Assembly (NCBI GenBank): GCA_003550325.1
Contig: QKWP01000198.1
Location: 3,742 to 67,741, forward strand
Origin: Gigaspora rosea
Lineage: Eukaryota > Glomeromycota > Glomeromycetes > Diversisporales > Gigasporaceae
Direction of reading: 5' to 3'
DNA: 64,000 nucleotides
Shown here: one piece after another, positions 45,433-56,900 of the stretch
How positions within the stretch are numbered: position 1 is the first letter of the stretch
Layout of the letters: the number at the start of each line of letters is the position of its first letter
Position numbers and translations under genes: made by a program
The notes under the pieces: generated by a model
What the model was told of the DNA's origin: nothing
The model's input: only the letters and a program-made list of their open reading frames with translations
The model's database searches: none

Positions 45433-46206
45433 CTATGTAACTACCGATGAACTAAGCCAAACTTTAACACAATAGGCACCATTTTGATTTTTACGTTCAA
45501 CCTTTGCATAATCAATCATAGTATTTTCTAAAGAATGAAATCTAAAACTACCAATAGATTTATTAATTACACTAGTTCTAGCAGAACCTTTGCGAAGACT
45601 CATTCTACCAGAGATTTGTATTTTCACACCAGAAAGATGAGTTGGTAAAATTTGTTGGCCTAGTCGTGATAATTGGATCCATTTAAGCGCGGAAGTAGCG
45701 TTAAGATCATTTTGTTGTTGATTACCACCAACCAATGGAATCTTTTTGAAAAGCGAACGTCGAATTTGTCTAAATCTATAACGCGATGCGTTTAAGGCGA
45801 TATATTGTGCCAATATCTTGCTATTAAGATATGGATAATGTTGTTTAATTAAATTAAATTCAACGTCTTTGTTGTATAATTTAGATAAACGTTCTTTAAG
45901 TTTATCTAAAGCTATTGGATTAAATATATCTTTGTTAGTTTCTTCTTTTGCGGATCCATTATCAATTTCTTCAAGTCCACGTCGTTGTGTTGGTATTGTA
46001 TTTGCATAATAATATTGTTGAAATACTACTTTTTTTGGTGTATGTTTAATTGTAATATCAGACAACGATTTTTGCATATAATGTTCTAATGCTGTTAAAG
46101 CATTTAAATCATGAATAGGTGTTTGATTTCTTCGAGGATGGAAGAGAAATTGGTTGGATGTCCAGTTTATTTTATTTTTTAAACGAAGAGCTTTTGCTGT
46201 ATTCAT
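45433..46206 (-). CDS. Mitochondrial small-subunit ribosomal protein uS3m (Rps3/Var1-like)
   Basis: A 257-aa single-exon protein of the mitochondrial small ribosomal subunit. The C-terminal third carries the uS3 signature: GVKIQISGRM, then ARTSVINKSIGSFRF, MIDYAK and the closing YCVKVWLSS. The N-terminus (MNTAKALRLKNKINW) is rich in Lys, Arg and Asn and lacks acidic residues for the first 20 positions, as for a matrix-targeting sequence. In most fungi this protein is encoded by mitochondrial DNA. Here it lies among spliceosomal-intron genes and nuclear transposons and reads under the standard code, so it appears nuclear. It is convergent with the PHD remnant (148 bp apart). The tail SSSVVT could be intron read-through of a GTAGTT donor, which would move the true stop. 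Confidence 0.8.
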   Translation of the reverse strand: MNTAKALRLKNKINWTSNQFLFHPRRNQTPIHDLNALTALEHYMQKSLSDITIKHTPKKVVFQQYYYANTIPTQRRGLEEIDNGSAKEETNKDIFNPIALDKLKERLSKLYNKDVEFNLIKQHYPYLNSKILAQYIALNASRYRFRQIRRSLFKKIPLVGGNQQQNDLNATSALKWIQLSRLGQQILPTHLSGVKIQISGRMSLRKGSARTSVINKSIGSFRFHSLENTMIDYAKVERKNQNGAYCVKVWLSSSVVT

Positions 46207-46806
46207 CTAAAACGTTTATTATTATCTGATGATCGAAAATCCCGATCTAATATCCTTGAAATTTTATTGGCTGAATGCTATAAAGTTTTCTATTTGCTTA
46301 CATGTCGAAATCTAAACTAACTCGGTTAGAGAATTCAAATCCCACCTAACGTTAAGTGGACTTATTTTTAATCATAATATACTTCAAGAAGTTTTAAACC
46401 ATATTGGTTTTCAGAAATATGAGATACGGTATGTAATTTAAACCAAATTTTTAATTTATTGGCAGATTTCTGAAAAGTACTATACAGTTATGTTTTAACA
46501 ACATTCTCTAAAGAATTGAAAAACTTGTACAAGGCGACAGTCTAGTTGAGGTAAAATCAATCGTTGGTAATAAATCACTTAATCAATAACTACACGTGCT
46601 AAAATTTTTTTTTAGAGTCTAATCCGAATTGGATAATATTTCTTCAAAAAAAGTTATAAGTGTGCGAGAAGTTTTACAATTAGTGTCACGAATAGGTAAT
46701 ATAAATTGCTAAGCCTGAATTCGAATTTCTTGATAATGTCAAGCAAATTTTAAAATTTAAACTAATATAGCTTAATATAACAACTAAATTAAAGATTTAG
46801 GGACTT

Positions 46807-46928
46807 CCGGGTCAAAATGACCCTCCTAGAATTTAGGATTGATGCTGGCCAGGATTTTTATACTAAAACTCAATCGGCATTAACATAATTCTGATCCGCA
46901 CTAACCCTAAATTGTCATTTTGACCCGG
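46807..46928. mobile_element. Small MITE in duplication copy A
   Basis: CCGGGTCAAAATGA (46807-46820) faces TCATTTTGACCCGG (46915-46928). It is a shorter relative of 49830-50030, with the shared interior TGATGCTGGCCAGGATTTT. Confidence 0.6.
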
Positions 46929-48532
46929 GCAATTGATCTACATCAGCCAATCATACGATACTATTTTAAGGGGTCCCGGATTTCGAAATAGCGCGCCCCT
47001 GAGCGTAATTCCAGAATTCAATTTTACGCGTTTGTTTCATACAAAATTTGATCTTAACTATCCCCTTATTAAAGTACAGTATTTTCTTTTTATTAATATC
47101 GTTGATATTGTTTGTTGATTTTTTATTCATATTTACTAAATCTTTTTTTTTGCTTTTTTACCCGAAGGCCACATAAAATTAGCTTGTGATATTGAATACT
47201 GTAAGTATATCATATATTTTATTGGTTTGAAATTTGAGTTTGAAAAAAATAAATTAAAACACTGTATATTTTTTAGGGTTCTGATTGATGCTTGCCTGTA
47301 TCTGGTGGAATCCTTGGTCATAAAATAGAAAGAAGGTGGGATGTTATAAAACTAGATTAGAAAGGCATTTGGGCTTCTTTTTGGGCTTTAGTATTCAAGA
47401 TAATTTGCAAGTTCGAGTTTTTCTGATTGAAGTCTACTGGTTTTGAAGTAAATTAATTATGTATTTTCTTTCTTGCAACTTGCAAAGAATTGAAAATTAT
47501 GTTCAAGAAAAGAAGCCTATTTCTACTTACTATAATCCTTCCATTTATTAATATACTAGATGAGTTGGCAACAGTTTATTATGGTCTCTGAAGAAGTAGC
47601 TATATGCTAAACTACATTTTGGACCCATTAGCCAACCATGATACTAGTCTTACTATACTCTACTAAACTTTATATCAAGATTGTGTTTTCTTTACATTTT
47701 TTATGAGATACAGCTTCAGGCTGTTACAAAAGGATACACCTCTTTGTAGTGACTAGGACAAGTAGAAGATATTATCTTCAAAATAAAGTCTCTCTTTATA
47801 GTTTTTTTTTTTTATTTTATATATTAGATATATTGTATATAATTTATATCTTGTATATAGAGTTATAAACATTTGTAAATATAAATTATTTTTGATTGAA
47901 TAAAGATTTGTTAAAAAATTTTTCATGTATTTAAAATTGAGTATATTTATAATAATGTAAAAATACCAATATCATTTGAATAAGTTCAAAGCAGCTAATA
48001 ATATATATTGTATTGTCACAAATAAGATTTGATTATTCATTAGATAATTGTTTATTCGAACATGAATAGCTCTATCCATATAAATACATTCTATTATAAA
48101 AACTGAATCATTATATCATTTCAAATCAGTTTATTTAGTTAATAAAAATATATATATACCATCATATTGGTAGTAACCAATAGTTTCTTGGAAATTATTA
48201 AAAAATTTATAAATTATTATATAAGAATATCATCCAATATACGAAATTTACAGTCAAAATGTTTATTGTAAATTCTATTTACATTGTCAAAGATTATCAA
48301 GTTTGTTGATAAAATAAATAACTATTGAGTTCTTTGTTAATGTGCATATTATGAATGATTGATTGTGGGCATCCCAAATAATTTATTTCATTAAAATCAA
48401 AAATTCCATCTATAAAATCTATAATATGTTCGATAAATCAGAATAGTACAAGATATAAATGCGCTAAAAAACTATAAATTAAAAAATAAATGATAAATTA
48501 TTAGTCTAATATGTATATGCGTGAATCATAAA

Positions 48533-48706
48533 TCACATTTCAAAGTATTCAAACCTGGAATTCAAAGTATTTTGCCCTCTCAAACCTTTAACTCGTCGAT
48601 AAGGTCGATAGTCAGGTAAATTACTACCATTTTTTGGCGTACCATTCCATTTGCATTTAATCTCCTCTCTGTTTCCGTATTGTTTACAATAATCAAGAGC
48701 TGCTTG
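48533..48706 (-). pseudogene. C-terminal coding remnant, family not recognised
   Basis: A 57-codon open stretch reads QAALDYCKQYGNREEIKCKW and ends RFEYFEM before a TGA. Amino-acid composition and the lack of AT drift suggest true coding ancestry. Upstream (48960-48800, minus strand) short coding-like pieces follow (LHTPDLDGGHNNIN, SPHSKLTESPIQEQ, RPCDKLDS) but need frame changes and a splice that does not close in phase. The same upstream pieces occur in copy B (TSDLDGG, SPHSKLTES), which lacks this terminal part. Confidence 0.45.
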
Positions 48707-49709
48707 TTAATGATAACTAAAAAATAGATAAATAAATAAATAAAAATAATTGTGTGAATCTTACTGAATTGTTAATCAAATATTAATAAATATCTTACCG
48801 AGTCTAATTTATCACAAGGTCGCATTCTCCAACGAGTTCACAGGTACATTCTCCACACAATCATAATTTTTAGGGGCAGAAAGATTTTAAAGATTTTGCT
48901 CCTGTATTGGTGATTCCGTTAACTTCGAATGTGGTGATATTTGTTGGTCGTTACGAGAAACGAGAATTAATGTTGTTATGTCCACCATCAAGATCTGGAG
49001 TATGAAGCTTTAGGAGCCAAACCGTTTTTTTTTTTTTGATTCTGAATCAAAAGGGAACGAACAGATATATGTAAAGGATTGCTTACTACAAAAACATTAT
49101 TAAAAATAGAATCTGAATCAAAAGGGAACGAATAGATATGTAAAGGATTGCTTGCCACTAAAACATTATTAAAACTTTTTGACACTCAATTGCCAGGTTG
49201 AATCGTTCTTAGTTACAGTTTTCGTATCCATTTAATTATACAGTACAAAAATCATTTGTAATTGGATAGAAGGTAAGCATAATTCATAGCATGCACGCTC
49301 TATTCATATGGTTAATTCATGTTCATTAAACCGTGATCGAATTAAAAAAATAGCGAAACAGGTTATCGATTTTTTGAAACTAAACAACTATGATTTGTCG
49401 AATGGACTAACATGTGCTGTGATGCTGTAATAAATCAAATTAGGGCATCATGAACTCGTGTACATTTTTTTTTTCAAGCCAATAGACAAAGCAAATTTTA
49501 TATTATAAGTATATACGTACAGTACCAGAAATGTTCTATTTCAGTATAGAGTTAATCTAGAGCTAAAGTTTAAAAAATTAACTGTTATGTAATTTGATCG
49601 GTTCGAATCTTGAAATTATTCTGTTCAAAATGATATTTAACTATATGAGATTAAGGATTTAATGTACTGATCCATAGTGATGCAAACGGCTTGAAACCAA
49701 ACGGCTAAG

Positions 49710-52612
49710 CATGTCGAATTTCTTGATAATGTCAAGCGAGTTTTTAAAATTTAAACCATACGTATAATACATTATATATAACTTAAAATATATTTAAATT
49801 TTAACAACTAAATTAAAGATTTAGGGAAAGGGAAATTCTATTTTGACCCAGGTCAAAATGACCCTCCTAGAATTTAGGATTACCGCAGGCTGGAATTTTA
49901 GGGTTAGTGTGTGCCAAATTATTGATGCTGGCCAGGATTTTTATACTAAAACCCGGTCGGCATTAACATAATTTTGACCTGGACTAACCCCTAGATTCTA
50001 GGAGTGGGTCATTTTCAAATAGAGTTTCCCAAATTTAAAATTATTTTTCTATGTAAAATAGGGTTGAGGCACGGAAAATTTTTAAGCATGCCCATAATAA
50101 AAAAATAAAATAAAATTTGAAATATTCGCGCCACAATTGATAATTGCCGATACAGTACTGTAGTTATGTCTAGAAGTGAATTGATAAGCGTATTAATAAA
50201 GTGTTAATTTATTTGTACAATAAACTTCGCTTAGCTTTTTACTGTTATAATTAAAATCAAGTTTTTTTTTTTTTTTTACGTACGTACGTACCTAATAGTA
50301 GCCATGTAGTTGTATCACATGAATAGCTAATGCATGCCCCGGGCATAAAGGACATCGTGCCCCCAACCCTAATTGGCCGGAGCGTAGCGACGGTCCCCAA
50401 GTTTCTATGCGAAGTGATACAAAAATTACCTTCCTGATGTGTTTCAATTGTAAAAATCTTGACAAATTTTACTTTTTTTTTGATATATGATGTAAATCTT
50501 ATCAGAAATGGAATTTGGAAATTTTTTGTCTGTCCGCACGCGTGTCTATATTTGTGCTTTTAATGTTACCTATTAACGCGTTTGTGTAATATGATGAACA
50601 TCATATTAGTCTAGTGTAGATAGATAATAAGCGAATCTTACTATATATAAATAAGTTACCCGGGCAATTGATCTACTTTCTATGGCGCATTAATTCAGGA
50701 CACTATATACTATTTTAAGGGGGCCTGGATTTCGGAATAACGTTATTTCGCGTAATTCAATTTTACGCGTTTGAATAAAAAATCGCTGTTATATAAGAAT
50801 TTTTTTCACACAAAATTTAATCTTAACTATTTCCTTATTAAAGCACAGTATTCTCTTTTTATTAATATCGTTGATATTGTTCGTTGATTTATTTGCCTGA
50901 AGCCATGTAAAATTAGCTTGTGATATATTGAATACTGTAAGTTTTGAAATTTGAGTTTGAAAAATAAATTAAAATGCTGTATATTTTTTAGGGTTCCAAA
51001 TGATGCTTGCCTGTATCTGGTGGAATCCTTGGTCTAGTTTGGTTGTAAAATGGAAAGAGGTGTGATATTATAAAACTAGAATCTGGGCTTCTTTTCAGCC
51101 TTGTAGTATTCAAGATAATTTGCAAGTTTGAGTTTTTTTGCTTGAAGTTTACTGGTTTTAAAGTAAGCAGCTTGCAAAAAATTGAAATTATGTTCAAAAA
51201 AAGTAGTCTATTTCTACTTACTATAATCCTTCCATTTGTTAATATACTAGATGGGTTGGCAATGGTCTATTATGGTCTCTAAAGAAGAAGCTATGTGCTA
51301 AACTACGTTTTGGACCCATTAGCCAACCATGATACTAGTCTTAATATACTGGTCAAGATTGAGTTTTCTTTACATCCTTTACAGGATAAAGATTTAGGCT
51401 GTTATAAACCTAGTCAAAGGATACACCTCTACGCAGTGACTAGGACAAGTAGAAGATATTATCTTCGAAACAAAGTATCTTTTTATAGTTTTTTTATTTT
51501 TTATATATATTGTATATAATGTACAGTATATAGAATTATAACATTTGTAAATATAAATTATTTTCGATTAAATAAAAATATGTTAAAAAAACTTTCATGT
51601 ATTTAAAATCGAGTATATTTATAATGATGTAAAGTGTTATTTAAATAATTAATAAAATAAAAAAAAACCCCCCATTTTTTGCAAAATATTAAGTAAATAA
51701 TTAATAAAAATAAAAAAAATACTAATATCATTTGATTTGAATAGGTTCAAACAAAAATAAAAAAACTACTAATATCATAATATCATTTGAATAAGTCGAA
51801 TAATAAATAGTTTTTAGATATGAAGCAGCTAATAATATATACTGTTTTGTCGCAAATAAATTTGAATATTCATTAGATAATTGTTTATTCGAACACGAAT
51901 AGCTCTATCAATATTAAAACATTCTATTATAAAAACTGAATCATTATATTATTTAAAATCAGTTTATTCAGTTAATAAAAAAAAGACATATATACCGACA
52001 TATCAGCAGTAACCAATAGTTTATTGGAAATTATTATTAAAAAAAATTTATATAATTATTATATAAGAATATCATCCAATATAAAATTTACAGTCAAAAT
52101 GTTTATTGTAAATTCGTTCAAGATTATCAAAGTTTGTTGATGAAATAAATAACTATTGAGTTCTTGAATGATTAATTGTGGGATCCCAAATAATTTATGT
52201 CATTAAAATCAAACATTCCATCTATAAAATTAAAATATATAACATGTTACCACCAATACGTCTGGCTAACCTTCTATATCCATCTGCAATGAGTTTGTGC
52301 CTTCGATAAATCAGAATAGTACAAGATATAAATGCAATGAATGCACTAACAAACTATGTGATTCCGTTAATTTCGAATGTGGTGATACTTGTTGGTCGTC
52401 AATGTTATTCCCTGACGTTATTCCACCATCAAGATCTGAAGTATGAGGCTTTAGGAGCCAAAAACGGGGGTTTTTTTTGATTCTGAAACAAAATGGAACG
52501 AATAGATATATGTAAAGGATTGCTTACCACAAAAACATGATTAAAAATAAAAACTTTTTTCACGATAGAAACACTCAATTGCCAGGTTGAATCGTTCTTA
52601 GTTACAAATAAT
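49710..52612. repeat. Segmental duplication, copy B
   Basis: Partner of copy A, diverged by many substitutions and indels. It has an extra 600-bp block (50050-50655) including an ACGT tetranucleotide run (50279-50291) and GCATGCCCCGGGCAT. On the minus strand near its right end (52626-52540) GYKLFVTKNDSTWQLSVS reads open, with a following GTAAGC donor, suggesting a former exon. Confidence 0.75.
49830..50030. mobile_element. MITE with GGGAAAYTCTATTT ends (201 bp)
   Basis: The left end GGGAAATTCTATTTTGACCC and the right end (reverse complement) GGGAAACTCTATTTGAAAAT, with further inner symmetry around TCCTAGAATTTAGG, make a foldback-like MITE in copy B. Confidence 0.7.
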
Positions 52613-53089
52613 TTGTAACCAATCACTTTGACTGTTAAGGGGTATTCATGATTTTTGTATTGTATATAATGGATACGAAAACTGTAAGGTGATTAGTAAA
52701 AACTAGAGGTAGTTTGAATACCTTAAAGTGTGGGCGCAAAGCATCAAAATTTTGATTATTGGTTTAACAATGAGTTTAATGTTTTTCAGATCTTTGATCA
52801 GGTTTTTAAAAAATTGTTGATAATTAGTGTTCGCCAATCGAATCTCGTATTTGGTTATACGTAACACGGTAATTATCTTTGTTGTATCATGTGTAGTAGG
52901 CTAAGTGGAGTATTCAAGTTTCGGTTTTTACTATGCATTTATGTGAACAGAATAAAAATTGCTAGTAATTGGGGAAAAATAGACATTTTTCCCGTATTTT
53001 TGGCTAGTAAATTTTAATGTCTTTGTCTTATCTTGGTCCATTTTGTTTCAAATTTTTTTTTTTTTTTGATTTTTTTCTAAATCATGAAT

Positions 53090-53239
53090 TAGGGATGTTA
53101 AAACATCTATTAGAGACTGTTATAGAGAAATAATTTTTCTATCTTTATTTATTGGACGAACTTTAGTTAAAACTGCCAATTCTTTACAAATCTTGCTCAA
53201 AGTGGCTGATAATTACTGCTGGACCGATTAACATCCCTA
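53090..53239. mobile_element. Inverted-repeat MITE, short relative of 894-1307
   Basis: TAGGGATGTTAA at the left and TTAACATCCCTA at the right, 150 bp in all. The interior is unrelated to that of the 414-bp copy, so the two share ends only. Confidence 0.6.
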
Positions 53240-53509
53240 GGACGAATTACCGGTAATTAAATACGTTTATATAACGTTGGTAATTTATCTCAAAAGAGTC
53301 GTGTCATTATCGATGATGTCTATTGTAATCTGCTGTGAAAAATTCATTTAAAAAAAACTTACTTGCTATTGCGAGAACACACAGTATATACAGATATAGT
53401 TAAAGTTATGCTAGCATCGTAATTTAATTTAAGAAATTCATTTAAAAACTTGCTTGGCAGTATGCAGTTAAAGCTATGTAACGTTACTTTCTTAAAAGTA
53501 CTTTAAGGT

Positions 53510-53575
53510 GTATAAATAAGTTACCTGGGCAATTTATTTACATTAGCCAATCAGACGAAAGTCTGTAAATGAATT
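53510..53575 (+). promoter_or_regulatory. CCAAT-containing module upstream of the P5B ATPase
   Basis: TAAGTTACCTGGGCAATTTA and CATTAGCCAATCA recur as TAAGTTACCCGGGCAATTGA at 50650 (copy B) and CCCGGGCAATTGATCTAC with CATCAGCCAATCA at 46924 (copy A). Its position 365-430 bp before the ATPase start and the CCAAT core suggest a promoter block that was duplicated. This is inference. Confidence 0.4.
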
Positions 53576-53939
53576 ACGAAATAGTGCAGTAGTGGCTTGG
53601 AATTCTTTTAAGCCACGGCCCGTCTTCTGTACTACCTGTCAACTTACTGCGTTTAACTGCGTATTTAAACTGAACACGGTTTAAATCTTGATATTTTAGA
53701 TTCTTTACTTGAAGAAATCTTGAATTTGTGATTTTGCCTCACATGCCGCCAGAATTTCGGTGACAAATATATCGTACTAACAAACGAGGTCGGCTATTTG
53801 TTTTCACCTGCAATTTGATTTTATGCCGGATTTATTTGCAGCTCGGAGCACTTAGAACGAATATTACCTTCGTCCAGGACTGATTTAAGATAACACAGAA
53901 AAAGCTTTCGAAACAGATAAAAAAATCATAAAAACAGAC

Positions 53940-56900
53940 ATGAATCCTGTGTTAGAAGAGGACGAAGAGTACGATAATGACGATAGATATAATAGACCAT
54001 TATTAAGAAAAGTCAGTGCGGATAAAAGAAGAGATAAATCTACAGTGATTGATTTTTCGAGTAATTTTATTTAAATTATCTTCTTAACTATACACAAAGT
54101 TGTAGGCCTGATAATATCTTTTTAATTGTCTAGATAATGATGGGTCAGACGATACTTCTATTCAAAGAGTCTATCTAGAAGAAGAGGATCTTAATGTATG
54201 TTAAAGTCAAGATAGGACAATAATTCTGTTAATGAGATCTCATCAATTTACAAACTATGTATTTAATTAAACTGTAATGGATTTTTTTTTTTAGCTTCTT
54301 TTAGCAGGTTACAAGTTTAACCGATACCGTCTTTATACATATTATATTTTGTGCATTTTGACTGGAGGAATGTTTTATCTCATTGGTCGATGGATACCGA
54401 AATTATGGGTTTGGTTGGTGGGCAACGTTTGTGAGCTAGGAAGAGCAGAATGGGTGGTTGTGAAGGTTGGTTCAAGCTATTGTCTTCAATTTAGTTTAAT
54501 GATATAATAATAACTTTCAACCACCATTCCTTCCACAGAATCAATGGGGAGATATGTCAATCGAATATGTGATCCGTAAATATTACGGTGGAACTATATC
54601 TTCAGTCTTCCCTGTTGATCATCCCGAAGACAATAACGTTTCGAGGCTTGCCTCTTACCGAACAGATGACATTTTGCATAATCTGCACTTTTTTGATCAT
54701 CGTTATATTAGATTCATTTACAACCCTATATTAGGAAAATTCGTGCAAAATAAGTAGGCACATAAACTGTTCTTCATTTTTATTTATTCTTATTCTGCTT
54801 TCTATTTTCTGAGTGTGGTTTGCCCTCTTTAAATTTCAGCTTTTGGAAAGATCCTACATGGGTGTCCGTTAAAATGCTAAAAAAGGGAACTAATCGTGAG
54901 ACTCGTAATGAACGCGAAATTATCTTTGGACAAAATTTGATTGATATTCAAGAAAAGTCTACTGTCCAACTTTTAATTGAAGAGGTTTGATATTATATCA
55001 TTATCATTTGAAATCGGATATATTGCCTTAACATATTTACATAATCATTTTAACATATTTCAAGGCCTTGCACCCGTTTTATATCTTTCAAATCTTTTCA
55101 ATAGTGCTGTGGTGTCTTGACGAATATTACTACTATGCTACATGTATATTTATAATATCTTTGACTGGTATTATTACTACGCTGATAGACATAAAACAGG
55201 TTAATAATTTATTATTATATTTGAATTATTGATTAGCATGTTAATTATCAATAATCATCATTTTTAGACTATGAAAAAACTACGTGAAATGTCAAAATTT
55301 ATTTGTAATGTACGGATATTTCGTGGTAATCTCTGTAAGTTTGTATAGTTTTTGTGAGCTTCGATGCAGTGTTGGTTGATGACTTTGGTTGACCTTTTTA
55401 TGACTTTTTTAATATACAACAATAAGAAAAAAAAAAATTTGGTTTACTCCTATGGCTAAAAATCATGTGATTATACTACTAATGTCATACTATAACTTAA
55501 GTCATTGACCAACACTGCTTCAATGAAATATAGAAATATGTGAGTATCTTTCTTATAAATTTATCTGACCTTTTTGCAACAGGGAGATATGTCTCGTCGG
55601 AAGAGTTAGTTCCCGGAGACGTATTTGAAATATCTGACAAACATTTGCATATTTTTCCGTGTGATGCTGTTTTATTGTCAGGTGATTGCATTGTAAATGA
55701 AAGCATGCTTACTGGTAGGGGACAGTTATTTATCAAAAAAACGCCTAACTATTAGAGCCGGATATATAAATTCTAAATAACAGAAACATTACTTAGGAGA
55801 ATCTATCCCTGTATCTAAATTACCTATCGATGATACATCTTTGCATATATTGGATTTAACTACCACTAATGTTCGGCCGGAGGTGGCAAAACATTTTTTA
55901 TTTTCTGGAACGAAAATTGTGAGAGTACGTAGAGCCAAGAATGGCATTACGTCATCTAGTGCAGATGTCGGCAACACATCTGATGATGACGGAGCTTTAG
56001 CAATGGTCGTACGCACAGGCAAGTTATCTTGGTTTAAAGAATTGAAACAGTATCTACAATAGATATTTATTTTTTTTTTTAACTTTCATTCTAGGATTTA
56101 ATACAACTAAGGGCTCTTTGATTAGATCGATGCTGTTTCCAAAACCACATAAATTTAAATTTTATCGTGACTCATTTCGTTTCATTGGTGTTTTGGCCAT
56201 AATTGGTAAAATATGAATTATTTTGCTATGCTTTATATGATTTCTTCATTTTGTTCTTAACAAAATGTTATCTTGACATTTTTTTTTTATAGCTGTGATT
56301 GGTTTTTTGATTAGTACTTATAATTTCATTAGATTGGGGGTAAATACTGTTATAATAATTGTGCGTGCGTTAGACTTAATTACTATTGTGGTTCCTCCTG
56401 CATTACCCGCAACAATGACTATTGGCACAAACTTTGCTATCGGAAGATTAAAAAAAGAGGGAATTTTTTGTATTAGTCCAACAAGGTAATTAGTTTTGGT
56501 AATACATGCGCACAACATTTATAAATTTATAAGTTCGTATATATTTACACATTATTATAGGGTTAATGTTGGAGGAAAATTGAATGTAATGTGTTTTGAT
56601 AAAACTGGTACGCTCACAGAGGACGGTCTAGACGTTTTAGGTGTTCGTTTTATCAATCAGACATCACGCAGGTTAGAATCTCTTAGTTATCTTAGTTATT
56701 TCCTAAGATGATAGTTAATCTAACTTTTTGAATAGGTTCACGGAGCTTCATACTACAGTTGACACACTCTCTAAAAGTGATAACAACACAAATAATTCTT
56801 CTATTCCACCAATTTTGTGCGCTATGACTACATGCCATTCCCTTAAATTATTAAATGGTGAACTAATTGGTGATCCACTTGATCTAAAAATGTTTGATTT

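Larger units (their letters stand above)
46715..49235. repeat. Segmental duplication, copy A
   Basis: Aligns in the same orientation with copy B (49710-52612). Shared anchors, in order, are TCTTGATAATGTCAAGC, ATTGATGCTGGCCAGGATTT, CCCGGGCAATTGATCTAC, TTATTAATATCGTTGATATTG, GATGCTTGCCTGTATCTGG, TTTCTACTTACTATAATCC, AGGACAAGTAGAAGATATTA and CTCAATTGCCAGGTTGAATC. Copy A uniquely holds 48460-48950. Both copies hold short matching gene remnants on the minus strand (SNPLHI, TSDLDGG). Confidence 0.75.

Noticed and set aside
46305-46350. tRNA-like AACTCGGTTAGAG followed by TTCAAATCC
   Set aside because: The two boxes are only a few bases apart, so no tRNA can be formed; at most a deletion relic.
53140-53215. 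LINE fragment inside the short MITE at 53090
   Set aside because: Two short matches (ATTGGACGAACTTT, CTTTACAAATCTTGCT) resemble the LINE but occur in the wrong order; probably chance.
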